The position numbers and the translations under genes were made by a program. A model generated the notes under the pieces. The model saw only the letters and a list, made by a program, of their open reading frames with translations, was not told the DNA's origin and searched no databases. Positions 1-9,577 of a DNA stretch of 64,000 nt are shown piece by piece (the first letter of the stretch is position 1; each line of letters begins with the position of its first letter). This stretch comes from Erodium maritimum (Eukaryota > Streptophyta > Magnoliopsida > Geraniales > Geraniaceae): contig OY997590.1 in the NCBI GenBank assembly GCA_963921825.1, positions 52,345,039 through 52,409,038 of the forward strand, read 5' to 3'.

Positions 1-2050
1 TAACCAAGTCTCTCACTCCATTGAACGCCGTTATATAAGAATCATGAATGAATTTCCCAGGGTTCAAATCATACTTTCCCACAACCACGGGTTGCTTCTT
101 CTTTGGTTCAGCCTTTATCTTTGGTGTTGTGGTACTCTTGGCCCACGTGATACGTGGGATGCTGGTAGTTGATGTATTCCTACTCTTGTTACCATGTGTA
201 TTAGGTGCACACCTGGGAGGTGATAGCTTCCTCTTATTCATTGGCGATATATGGGTAGGTACTATTTTCCGTGCAGACCCGAGAGGTGGTTTTGAAAAAG
301 GTTCACCCATAGAAGTAATTTGAAAGGTTTGTGGACTTTTACCCACCACCAATTTCATGTCGATGCCCTTCGTATGGTCATTCTCAAGTGACTTAGGAGT
401 CGAGGATGAATGCGGAGGATCGTGTGATTGTTTACTAGAGGATGAATGACTTGCTTGTGAATGTGTGGGGTTTGATGTTCCTCGAACTTTAGGGCCATCC
501 TCTTTCTTACGGGTGGAGTCAACATCACTTCTGCGACACATTATTGCTTCCATCGTCCCCTCAAAATATGTTTCCAAAGTAACATTTACTTCTACCTTGA
601 AGGTATTCAAATCATCCTTCCATTCCGCCCTTAAGCTCTTCACCTCATCATGCACTACACCTATTTTTGTGTAGTATATCCATTCGCAATTCAGTGGCTT
701 TACCAGGCATTCCAGATGCTTCTTCAGTGATTGTTGATCCAGATTCCAGTGCCACAAGCTTTCCACCCTCTACAACCTATGCAACCCCACCATCATCAGT
801 AGCACGTTGTTCATCCTGAACTACCTTGGTTTCAGAATGCCAACAAATAGTGGCTCCACAAGTTAAAGCCCCTCACTATTTTCTCCAACATTGGATTTGC
901 CCGCTCATTTGGTATATTTTTATTATACAAACCAGTAATATATGACCATTTTTTTTTCACTTTCAGTAGAATGTGGGATAAATATAATGTACTAAACACC
1001 AAGAAAAAACATATTAACACTTTTAATCCCCCGAATTATTATACATAAACCCTTGGAATGGAACAACAACACCCATATATTTTATTATGGATATAAATGT
1101 ATAAATATAACGACCATTGCTAACCTCTGCATCTTGTTTGTCCATTGCCTCTTTCACAAAGCCATATGATGACAGTATAATACAGACCTTTTCCCATATA
1201 CATATCCTTGGTTAATGTTCGGTGTCTTCACGACGTTTTACCATAATAGGGGTTATATTCGGACGACTTAAATCAGTGTGGCTTAATTTTGGGATGCATT
1301 CTAATGCCAATATCTTCATGCACACAACTTACCTGGTGAGACATTACTTGTACAAATAATTGTAAACACACATAATTAACGACATTATGTGTACCATAAT
1401 AGGCAAAACAAATCCACAATACGTCATTGTGTGCTCTCTGTCTTGCGTTTCTCTCGTTCTACTGTTTTACCTAGTACCCCATTCTTCTTTACATGCTGTA
1501 ACATATATGCGAAGGAATCACTACCCCAAGGGAATCACTTGAACAACTCTAAGTCATGCACCAAGGCCAAATCTCTTTTATTGATTTTGTGCTTGGCTCT
1601 ATCTTTGGGTATCAGTACACCTCCGACCAGCAAATGCAACATCACCTTTATTATCTCTATGTTAATAACATTTTCCTTAGATGACCCTCCTTTACTTCCT
1701 CATCGACTAACTACTTCATTTTCAGTTTCAAATTATCCACACTAGCCTCTTCTTTTTTTCATTGGAGAAGTGTTTCTTCACTATTGGACTTGTATTTTTT
1801 GCCCAACACATCAGCGGGGGGATATCTTCCATAATTCAGACCCGTTATGGTGCATACTCCTCCAAGGCTAATCTCACCGATCACGCGTTCACAACGAACC
1901 GCCTCTTATATTTTTTTTCTTCTGGATATCAGCTTCTCTCGGAAGAAGCGCCCACATAACTTGACATGAAAAGTCAAGATCTATGTCCAATAGGGGACCA
2001 TATTGAGTTGTTTTCGATGAGTTGAGGTGTAGATCATTGTCCTCTACCTC
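1..2050 (-). pseudogene. DUF1985/Ulp1-type transposon-derived protein, partial and decayed
   Basis: Read on the minus strand, 1648-1486 encodes a DUF1985-like core (LVHDLELFK, then FPWGSDSFAYMLQHVKK). This matches the 'veDLe.fn.yPWG' signature of plant DUF1985 proteins that sit N-terminal to Ulp1-like cysteine protease domains in Mutator-type transposons. Between the conserved LELFK and FPWG lies a TGA stop. Further on, about 836-665 carries coding-like sequence with one in-frame TAG. From about 664 to the left edge a long frame stays open (…HDEVKSLRAEWKDDLNTF… to …GKYDLNPGKFIHDSYITAF). This is a hydrophilic Ser/Thr/Lys-rich linker, with a shift of frame near 665. The protease domain expected next would lie beyond the window. 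Stops and the frameshift make it a pseudogene unless some breaks are introns. The upstream limit near 2050 is approximate. The family assignment rests on motif recall, not a search. Confidence 0.6.
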
Positions 2051-2059
2051 CTCAATTCA

Positions 2060-3027
2060 ATCTTGATGAGCTTTGCACTACCCATTGGTTGGCTTTTGCT
2101 CAACATCTTGGCTTCAAAATATCTTTCTTGGGTTCACAATGACTTCAACTCATCAACAATTATCGTGTTTTCTTCCGCAACTTGCAGTTTTTGTTGTAGT
2201 ACTCCAGATGGTAGGGCATGTCTATACTCGAAGTTGTTGGTTAGCTCCATTTTATTCAACGATTATTGCCTGTTATAAGGAACAAAATTCATTTCAACAT
2301 GATATTTCTTCTGGAATTCCCCATAACAGTAATAACATTTCCCATACTGGGTTAAATTACACCTAATAAAAATGCCCATCGGAAATCATCTGGAAACACG
2401 ATTTAGGGTACTATAAATCCCATAATTCCTTCTGATACGACCCCAACAATAGAATCATCATCTGTCTACCTCAAATTCAACCAACAAGTGTATCTACACA
2501 TAAGATGGACAATTAGAGGTATCCACGTACCTAGGTCGTGGGTAGCTCGATTTCGAGGGCACATCGAAGATGGAATCGTTGCCATGGATTAGAGCGTCGA
2601 GGAAGAGAGTTTTGACGCAATATGGGGAATTTGAATTCGAACATGATTCTGACACAATATGAGGAATTCTAATTCTAATATAGGGTTCTCACATACAAAG
2701 AAACATGATATATGTAGGTTTAAGAGTACAATAGCCATTTCATTTATTCAGTTTTAGAAAAACTACCAGAAATATAAAGAAAAATTATATTGGATTTTAG
2801 TAAGGGTATATAAGTCATTTCGTCAGTTTAGTGTATTGAATGAAAAGAAAAAAATGTAAAAGGCGATGTCAGGAGCCAAAACCACTGGGAGAAAATGGTA
2901 AAATCGCAATTTTTTTTACCTCATTAGTATATTAGTTGTTGACCATTATAAAGGTAGTTGGTTGAGGTAGTTATTTGAAGAAAAAAGAAACTCAAACAAA
3001 TACTTCAAATATTTTTGTAGGTCAATA
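2060..3027. other. AT-rich intergenic stretch, no gene seen
   Basis: No coding frame with recognisable domains is visible. The right half is AT-rich with short homopolymers, and a few near-identical phrases recur (for example two 'atatg(g)ggaatt' phrases near 2620-2670). It may hold the 5' flank or leader of the minus-strand transposon gene. Confidence 0.4.
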
Positions 3028-3099
3028 CCATTGTGGATGCTATATCTGATGAGATATTCTTACATTAATTTATGTTAATACGATAAGGCTATCCACAAT
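3028..3099. repeat. Facing terminal-repeat-like motifs (PIF/Tourist type)
   Basis: CCATTGTGGATGCTAT at 3028-3043 and its near reverse complement GGCTATCCACAATGG at 3085-3099 face each other across about 40 bp. 'GG(C/G)nnTCCACAATGG' ends are typical of plant PIF/Harbinger and Tourist elements. I read them as the right end of one element and the left end of the next, which then contains the Myb/SANT-like pseudogene. No matching right end was found downstream of 4640, so the second element is probably truncated. Confidence 0.45.
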
Positions 3100-3366
3100 G
3101 GCGTCAAAATGGTGAATAATTGCACCGTCAAATCGTACGGTGCGCAGGTTTCTGATGTCAAATCGAGTCGGCGTCGTCTGTTTTTTGTCGAATCTTCGAA
3201 TTTCTGAATCGACGTCGAGGGATCCGAAGACTCGGGCGCCTATCAAATCGACGGATATGGGCCAAGGAAAATCGACCCTTCAAATAAATTGTCGACGCGT
3301 GGCAACGACTTAAATGTTTAATTTTTTTTTCGGCTCTTAAATATCCAACCCCCGAAGCTCTTCTTC

Positions 3367-4640
3367 ATGAATCCTCTGCAACTTCAATACCGTTTGGGCT
3401 CTATAGTGCTTCCTAGTACCATTCCGATTAAGGCAACGTCTGCTGAAATGGTCGGGTCAAAGAGCTTGCGGTATCCCCCGGATTTCACTTTGAAGATGAC
3501 GCTTTGCCACCACCTAAAAGTGCAGAGGAAGTGCATGAAGAGTACTATCGGAGAAACTGGTGGGTATGCGATTTCGTACCCGATTCACAACATTACCGGC
3601 CACCCCTTTGCGTAGCCGAAACCCAGACACGTTGGGTTCCTCAGTGGAATGCAGTACGAAGGTCCAAGGCCTTGGGATACACGGGGTCATGTCAATAATC
3701 CGCGCGTAAGGGCTCCACCGGGAAGGAAGTCCCTACTTCACACCATCCACGACCAACTACACCAACGTACCGGGTGATCTTCCCACCACCACCTCTAGTT
3801 GAGCCAGAGTCCGAGTCTCCGGCTCCTTCTCGTCGGTATCTGAAATGGACACGGGTGGAGGAACTGGCCTTGGTTTCAGCCTGGTTGAACAACTCCGAGA
3901 ACTCAAGCATTGGGGCTGACCAGTCGTCTGAGTGCTTTTGGGCGGGCATTCACCATGAATTCGTCGAAGCGACGAGCAAAGGAATTGGCCTGGAGCGAAG
4001 TGCAAAGAATTGCACACAACATTGGAGCGTTACTATCCGGAAGGTGAAAATGTTCCAAGGTTGTTGGTCGAGGTTCAAGCACATATACCAATCATGTAGA
4101 TTTGATGAGTAGGTCACCGAGGATGCAGAGCGAGATTACCTGGAGAGATACATCCACATCTTTGCTAGAAAGCACTAGTGGCAGGTTGTACAAGAGAAGC
4201 CATGTTGGCAGCATCGTTTCGAGAACAAGTTCTCAGCCACAACCGGTGATTTCATTGGGACTAATGGTCGGCATACACCGAGAACTCCTGGCCTTAGCGA
4301 CCCAATATCTTAGATGGACATGCTAGCGGTCGCTGCTAAAGATGTCGATGGAAGACGGCCTGGACCAGTGTGAAGGCGTCGGCTTATGGGTTGAACTGTC
4401 GTGAAGGCTAAGAAGATGAAGGGCCAGGGGGAGGCCAACCTCCAGACAACCAAGCACTGACCGCTTGCTTGCAGGCCATCGAGCACGAGCGAACCCTCCA
4501 GCAATAGGGCTTGAAGTCCCTTATGTGGGAGTACCGCTTACTCCAAGAGATGGACACATTCAACATGGACCCGCATGCAGCGGCTACCCATCGGTTGTTT
4601 CTGGAGGGCATCCAAGAGAATGTCGGGGTTGGTCTGAGAA
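3367..4640 (+). pseudogene. Myb/SANT-like (PIF/Harbinger ORF1 / NAM-associated C-terminal) pseudogene
   Basis: The best segment is 3774-4112. It carries a trihelix-like Myb domain: KWTRVEELALVSAWLNNSE, then GADQSSECFWAGIHHEF and later KVKMFQGCWSRFKHIYQS. This is the plant 'W..eEd..LvsaWLN.S.D...G..Q....FW..I' family, annotated as NAM-associated or Harbinger ORF1-like DNA-binding protein. Downstream, other frames continue the family's C-terminal part: a Lys-rich patch near 4400, then LKSLMWEYRLLQEMDTFNMDP at 4520-4580. At least three frame changes and a stop after 4110 show it is broken. In PIF/Harbinger elements this protein works with the DDE transposase. No transposase is adjacent here, but transposase relics occur near 34 kb and 63 kb. 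A domesticated host gene is the less likely alternative. Confidence 0.7.
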
Positions 4641-5180
4641 GTTGTTCAGTTTTTTGTTGTAAATACCAAAATCTTGTTTCTGTACTAGGCTTTTCAATAT
4701 TAATCTACGTTATATATGTTTCAGGATGTTGGGGAGATTTATCGTTATATCGCACAATGCTAACAACATTCCACCAGAGTTTTACACCAACACAACCAAT
4801 ATTGCACCACAAGCGTACAACCGAATTACGACTACATCAGGGAAACGGAAGAGGAATTAACCGAGCTTCTTAGTCAAAAAATATTTTTTATTGTACTTTT
4901 CATTGATGACTAACATTTGCAGTCCGCAAACTTTTTAAACATTCAAACCTGTCAATATTGCAATAAAAAAAACATCCCAAACACTACACGTTATATGTTC
5001 CAAGGTTAATTACAGTCTATTCGTTATTGTATGCACACAAAGAGTAGACTCAGCTCTCTCGACAAATAGACGTTTATTTGAGGTGAACATTTATAGGATA
5101 ATCTGAAGAAAAAAAAGGTGCGATTTAGACCGGTAGGTAACAGTTGCAAGAAAGTAATTGCTACAACTCATTGGCTTTCG
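4641..5180. other. Intergenic region upstream of the reductase gene
   Basis: AT-rich, with no coding signal beyond the tail of the Myb/SANT pseudogene. It is the only space between the transposon relic and the reductase start, so the proximal promoter should lie at its right end. Confidence 0.5.
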
Positions 5181-5186
5181 ATAGAG

Positions 5187-5193
5187 TATATAC
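5187..5193 (+). promoter_or_regulatory. Candidate TATA box of the TKPR2-like gene
   Basis: TATATAC lies 78 bp upstream of the ATG at 5271, in an otherwise mixed-composition stretch. The distance would allow a short 5' leader of roughly 40-50 nt. This is inferred from position only; no transcript evidence is available. Confidence 0.4.
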
Positions 5194-5270
5194 AATTACA
5201 GACGACAAAACTGCTACCTGTGAGCAAAACCATTAACCTTTGTCTTCGTCTCCACCAAAATTAAGCAGAA

Positions 5271-7027
5271 ATGTCAGTATACTGTGTAACTGGTGCAACT
5301 GGGTTCATCGCAGCTTACCTGGTCAAGTCCCTGCTGCAGAAAGGTCACTCTGTTCACGCCACAGTCCGAGACCCAGGTCTGTTTCTCTTCATTCTCTTCC
5401 ATATCCATACTACGCAAATCATCGGTGCGATTAAAGTTTCGATTTTTATTATAAACGACTACTTTAATCTGTATTGTTCCAAATAGATGATGTGGGTAAG
5501 GTTGGTTTTCTTTGGGATTTTGATGGAGCCAAAGAGAGACTCAAGATATTCAAAGCTGATTTGCTGGAACAAGGAAGTTTTGACGAGGCCGTCAATGGCG
5601 TTGATGGGGTTTTCCATACCGCATCACCTGTTATTGTGCCCCATGATCAAAATGTTCAGGCAATTGTTCTTTTCCTTTCTTTTCTACCAAATTGGTCCCT
5701 AGGAACAGTCACATTGGAATATTATAGCCAAATTTGGGGGAAATATTGCTGGCTTGATTTATTGACCCACAGTGTATTTTAAAAGTTCTCAGCTCTTGCT
5801 TGATTTATCACTAAGAAGTGTTACGTTAGAAATTTTAAAGCCAATTTGGGGAAATTATTTCCAGGCTGGACTGATTGATCCTTGCATAAAGGGAACCCTA
5901 AATGTGATGAGCTCTTGCGTGAAATGGAAAGGCCTGAAACGCGTTGTGCTCACCTCGTCCTGTTCGTCTATAAGATACCGAGATGATGTTAAGGAACTGT
6001 CTTCTCTCAACGAGTCTCATTGGAGTGATCCTGAGTACTGCAAGCGCTACAATGTAACTTTCTTCCCTTTTTCTTGTTTATTTGAGTGTAATGATCGACG
6101 ATTGGTGTGTTGGTTTGATTAACTCTTTCACATATTTGTGTACTGGAGCAGCTCTGGTATGCTTATGCAAAGACCACTGGAGAGGAAGAGGCGTGGAAGG
6201 TCGCAAAGCAGAATGGGATTGATCTGATTGCAGTAAACCCATCATTTGTTGTTGGTCCTCTGCTTGCACCACAACCAACCAGCACCTTGCTCCTCATTTT
6301 AAACATTACCAAAGGTTCGGTTTTGAGTGCAACCCACATTATTCTAAGATAATTTGATGATAAGTGCAGGGTTCAATTTTCTTTCGGAAGTAGTTTTGTG
6401 GGTAGGATAACGATCTTTTGCTTTCAAAAGCACATGAAAGAAGGTGCTAATCGTTTAAGTTCAGGCTGTGTAATGTCATCATTGTGTTAATCTGCATGAA
6501 GCACTAGTAATTTGCATAGTTTTTGCTTCTGGAGACATAGTTCCAATAAGCAAATCAATTCGGGTTTGGGTTCATGCAACATAATGTTTTGACGGAATTT
6601 GATGGCCTTTTATACTTTCAGTTCTTCGTATAGACAGAGAATTTATAGGACACTGCAGTGCATGGTTTGTTATAAATTGTGTACTTGTTGTGTAGGTCTG
6701 AGAGGTGAATATCCAAACACGACAGTCGGGTTTGTGCACATAGACGATGTGGTTGATGCACACATACTGGCTATGGGAAATCCGAGAGCCTCTGGCAGGC
6801 TGATATGTTCGGGCCCAGTGGCTCACTGGTCAGAGATCATTGCAATGCTCCGCGCCAGATATCCTTCCTACCCATTTGAAGAGAGGTGTGGCAACCAGAA
6901 AGGAGACAACAACCCGCATAGCATGGACATCACTAAGATCACTCAGCTCGGCTTCTCTCCGTTCAAGACCCTTGACCAAATGTTTGACGACTGCATCAGC
7001 AGTTTCCAACAAAGGGGCTTGCTCTGA
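5271..7027 (+). CDS. TKPR2: Tetraketide alpha-pyrone reductase 2-like (CCR/DFR-type NADPH-dependent reductase), five exons
   Basis: Exons read as 5271-5376, 5487-5659, 5865-6053, 6152-6314 and 6696-7027. They total 963 nt and encode 320 residues with no internal stop. The N-terminus has the NADP-binding glycine motif VTGATGFIA (residues 6-14) followed by the Arg of VRDP (33). The TSSCSSIRY strand (123-131) supplies the catalytic serine region, and [10 protein letters not shown] places Tyr159 and Lys163 in the YxxxK pair. [10 protein letters not shown] and [12 protein letters not shown] follow, and the C-terminus ends [15 protein letters not shown]. This pattern and length match plant TKPR2 (CCR-like 6), an extended short-chain reductase. 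In tapetum cells TKPR2 reduces the carbonyl of tetraketide alpha-pyrones made by LAP5/LAP6-type polyketide synthases, giving sporopollenin precursors. Intron 2 appears to have a GC donor (CAG|GCAATT); the other three are GT-AG. General cinnamoyl-CoA-reductase-like activity is the alternative assignment. Confidence 0.93.
5660..5864 (+). other. Intron 2 of the TKPR2-like gene: GC-AG type, with an imperfect internal duplication
   Basis: The exon 2 end is fixed by frame and family alignment at ...HDQNVQ, and exon 3 starts AGLIDP, so the donor is GC at 5660-5661. Inside the intron, about 5706-5770 is an imperfect copy of 5818-5884. Both contain 'agccaa(a)tttgggg(g)aaat' followed by 'gctgg(a/c)…gatt(t/g)attgaccc/gatcc'. 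The second copy spans the real acceptor and the start of exon 3. The first copy lacks the CAG acceptor, so it is a decayed duplicate of the splice-site region. Confidence 0.65.
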
Positions 7028-7055
7028 AATACCACTCTCCCAAATGTTGGAGAGA

Positions 7056-7061
7056 AATAAA
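7056..7061 (+). terminator. Candidate polyadenylation signal (AATAAA) of the TKPR2-like gene
   Basis: A canonical AATAAA lies 29 bp after the stop codon at 7025-7027, followed by T-rich sequence from about 7095. The position suits a very short 3' UTR; a later site is possible. Confidence 0.45.
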
Positions 7062-7159
7062 CGATGAACTTAGTGGGTCATTAATCAAACTTGTGTATCA
7101 CTTCATCTTAAACCTTATCTTCTTTTTACTTTCAAAACCTTTATCATTTGAACGAGTTT

Positions 7160-7410
7160 TGTGTGGGGGTGGCAATTGGGCGGGGACCCCAGGCCCTGTC
7201 CCCGTCCCGTGTCCCCGCCACTCGCCCTATCTCCGCGTTGATCCCATCCCGCGCGGACCCCACAGGGACAAGGTGGGGATTATATTCTCAGTTCCATTCT
7301 CGCTCTGCGGAGGATTATATTCCTTAACCCGTTCTTGTCTCATTCTCATCAGTGATGGGATTCTCCGCCCCGTTCTCATTACCCGAAAATATGTATGATT
7401 AAATATAGTT
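7160..7410. repeat. GC-rich repeat fragment with a hAT-MITE-like left end
   Basis: The GTGGGGGTGGCAATTGGGCG phrase at its start resembles the common plant hAT/MITE terminus (C/T)AGGGGTGGCAA. It is followed by C- and G-rich 'cccc.gtccccg' text quite unlike the AT-rich flanks. A matching right end was not found before the solo LTR at 7681. The call rests on composition and terminus resemblance only. The 270 bp between it and the LTR are AT-rich without genes. Confidence 0.35.
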
Positions 7411-7680
7411 GTATCATCTTGATAAGAAAATATCATATGTAAAAAGAAGATTACATGTAAAATCCAAAAATATTGTAGTTACAAATTATTTGATTTATAA
7501 ATAATAGATTGATTATATTCAAAAACAGTTAATAACAAATCAGTATTACATATAAATTAGGTGATACAATTATATTACATATGATTAGCATTTATATTAA
7601 CATCAAATCATAATCATAAGTCAAATATTTAAAAGTTAATTTCAATGAAATCTTTGCAGTAATTAGCAGATGGATTCTTA

Positions 7681-9534
7681 TGTTGGGTCTCGATGGAGGG
7701 TATAAACGTATACTCGCAGCGGAAGCAAATAAAGCCTGAGACCATGGAAGGAAAAACTACAAAACATTAGATACACAAGACCAAAAACGAAATAGATGAA
7801 GTGACTCAACTTGCAGCTCGTGTATCAAAATAACGAACCGTCAAAATACAAATTCCACCTTTCACTTTGAAGACCTGTTTGTGGAGACCATTCACTCTAA
7901 ACATCAGCTTCATCGGAACTTTGATGAACCTCTGATCGAGCTCATGAAGGTGGTTGGTCGAACAGATTACAGTGCAGAAAGTTATGCGTCTTTTCTTCTC
8001 TATTTGTTCAAGAACACCAAGAAAAGATGATCGAATGAAGTCTCCAAGACGCCTATGTATCCACCCCGGGAATAACAACCACGTAGTTCTTGTGAAGAGA
8101 ACTCAAGAACACCAAGAATGAGGAGAAACCTTGTAGAGAGAAGAAGGAGCAGTTGTGCTCCGTCCATGTCTTGTGTTTTTGTTATATTGAATAAGATGCC
8201 TTAATTATCTCATCAATATAACAAACAACAATATAGGACAAGTATGGTGTTGAGAAGCATGGTGTAAATAGGATAAGTATGGTGGTAAGTATGGGTAGAC
8301 ATGATGGAGTTAGGTGGTGAATCACCAACAACTTAATCCATATCTTGTATACTTAGTGTTAATTAATCAAGACTTGATTAATTAGTTCCATGGGCCTTGG
8401 TTGCATGGGCCTCTTGGAACATGGCCCACGGCCATTCTCAACGAAGTCCCGTGACGTGCTCATCGCCTCCAAGCCTTCCATACCGGAAATGTCCAACATT
8501 ATACGAAGTGATCAATCCAAGGCTCCAAGCCTTGTCTCGATCCGTAAAGTCCTATTCACTTACGGGCACATGACCCAAAACCCAGTTTTGGTCATGTCCC
8601 GAGACAACTACATTTTGGCCATTCTCCATAAATGTGTTAATGAGTTTCATCATTTGGTGTGACCCTTAGGTTTATGCATGTTAATAGATCAACATAAAAT
8701 CACATTTTACTTGATCCTATTTAAGTGGAAACTAACGAGACTTTAGTATTGTCTGACACTGCATAACGAATCGACCCTTTTGATTCTAACCTTTCCGTCG
8801 TCCCTATCATTATCCTTTTATATCCGATATCTTGATTGAGATAAGGCATAGAGCCGTCATCCTTATTGTTCTCAACCATTGTTCCTTGATATGTGATATG
8901 ACTGAATATATGATACCCAATATCATGTGTATGGTCATGCTATTCTTTCAGTCACTCTCGATCAAGAGGCCGAGAATCGATATCTTTCTCATACCGCAGT
9001 ATGAGGGATAAATCCCTTAGTCGTCTTTCGTGTCACTCATGCAGTCCGTCCCCAAGCCAATCCTGGCCGTTATGGAAGCCTTGTTGCGGGCAACGTTAGG
9101 CTCAGGTCAAAATCAGTTGTTTGCTGCATAGCGATCACAAAGACTCCTTGGTCTAAGGATACATGACAAGCTACGACAATGAATATGTTCATGACTTGAT
9201 TTATGTCACATATTCATGTCGGGTCGTCCAATATCATGTCCCACATGATATCTATGATCAGACTCCGGAATCCCATTCCAATGACTAGTAGAACGTAAGC
9301 CATAAAGAGCCATCTTTCATACTAGTCGCTTCTTGTGAAGCTTTGTTGAGTAGGGACCTATCGAGTGTGATCTATCTCAATCTTTGGTTCTATTCGCATT
9401 GTGGGCATAGATTAGAGCACACATCGATATATTACTCCAACACATAAGTAATATAAAGCCTCGTTAATTTTATTGCTAATGGTGATATATACATTTTGAC
9501 ATTTATGATTGAACAACGGGCACTAAGACTAACA
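7681..9534 (-). mobile_element. Solo LTR of a Ty1-copia element with 5-bp target duplication
   Basis: The segment begins TGTTGGGTCTCGATGG and ends GGCACTAAGACTAACA. Reversed, this is the same LTR (TGTTAGTCTTAG… to …GAGACCCAACA) found at 40002, 47617, 51223 and 58016. It is flanked by a perfect direct repeat TCTTA (7676-7680 and 9535-9539), so it is a complete, 1854-bp LTR inserted in reverse orientation. No internal region or second LTR is next to it, which is the expected product of LTR-LTR recombination. Short ORFs inside it (for example near 7806-8078 and 8390-8662) are LTR sequence shared by the other copies and are not genes. Confidence 0.93.
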
Positions 9535-9577
9535 TCTTATTCCATTTAAATTTAATCTACTTAACCTCCATGCCGGA

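Noticed and set aside
1389-1745. 118-residue plus-strand frame
   Set aside because: It is antisense to the DUF1985 coding frame, which carries the recognisable motif.
5474-5782. Reading straight through exon 2 and intron 2 as one exon
   Set aside because: It departs from the reductase family after HDQNVQ, while exon 3 at 5865 restores the family alignment and phase.
8390-8662. 90-residue frame that recurs in several places (also antisense at 40934, 53829, 58888)
   Set aside because: Recurrence is due to the shared copia LTR; the frame is disrupted differently in each copy.
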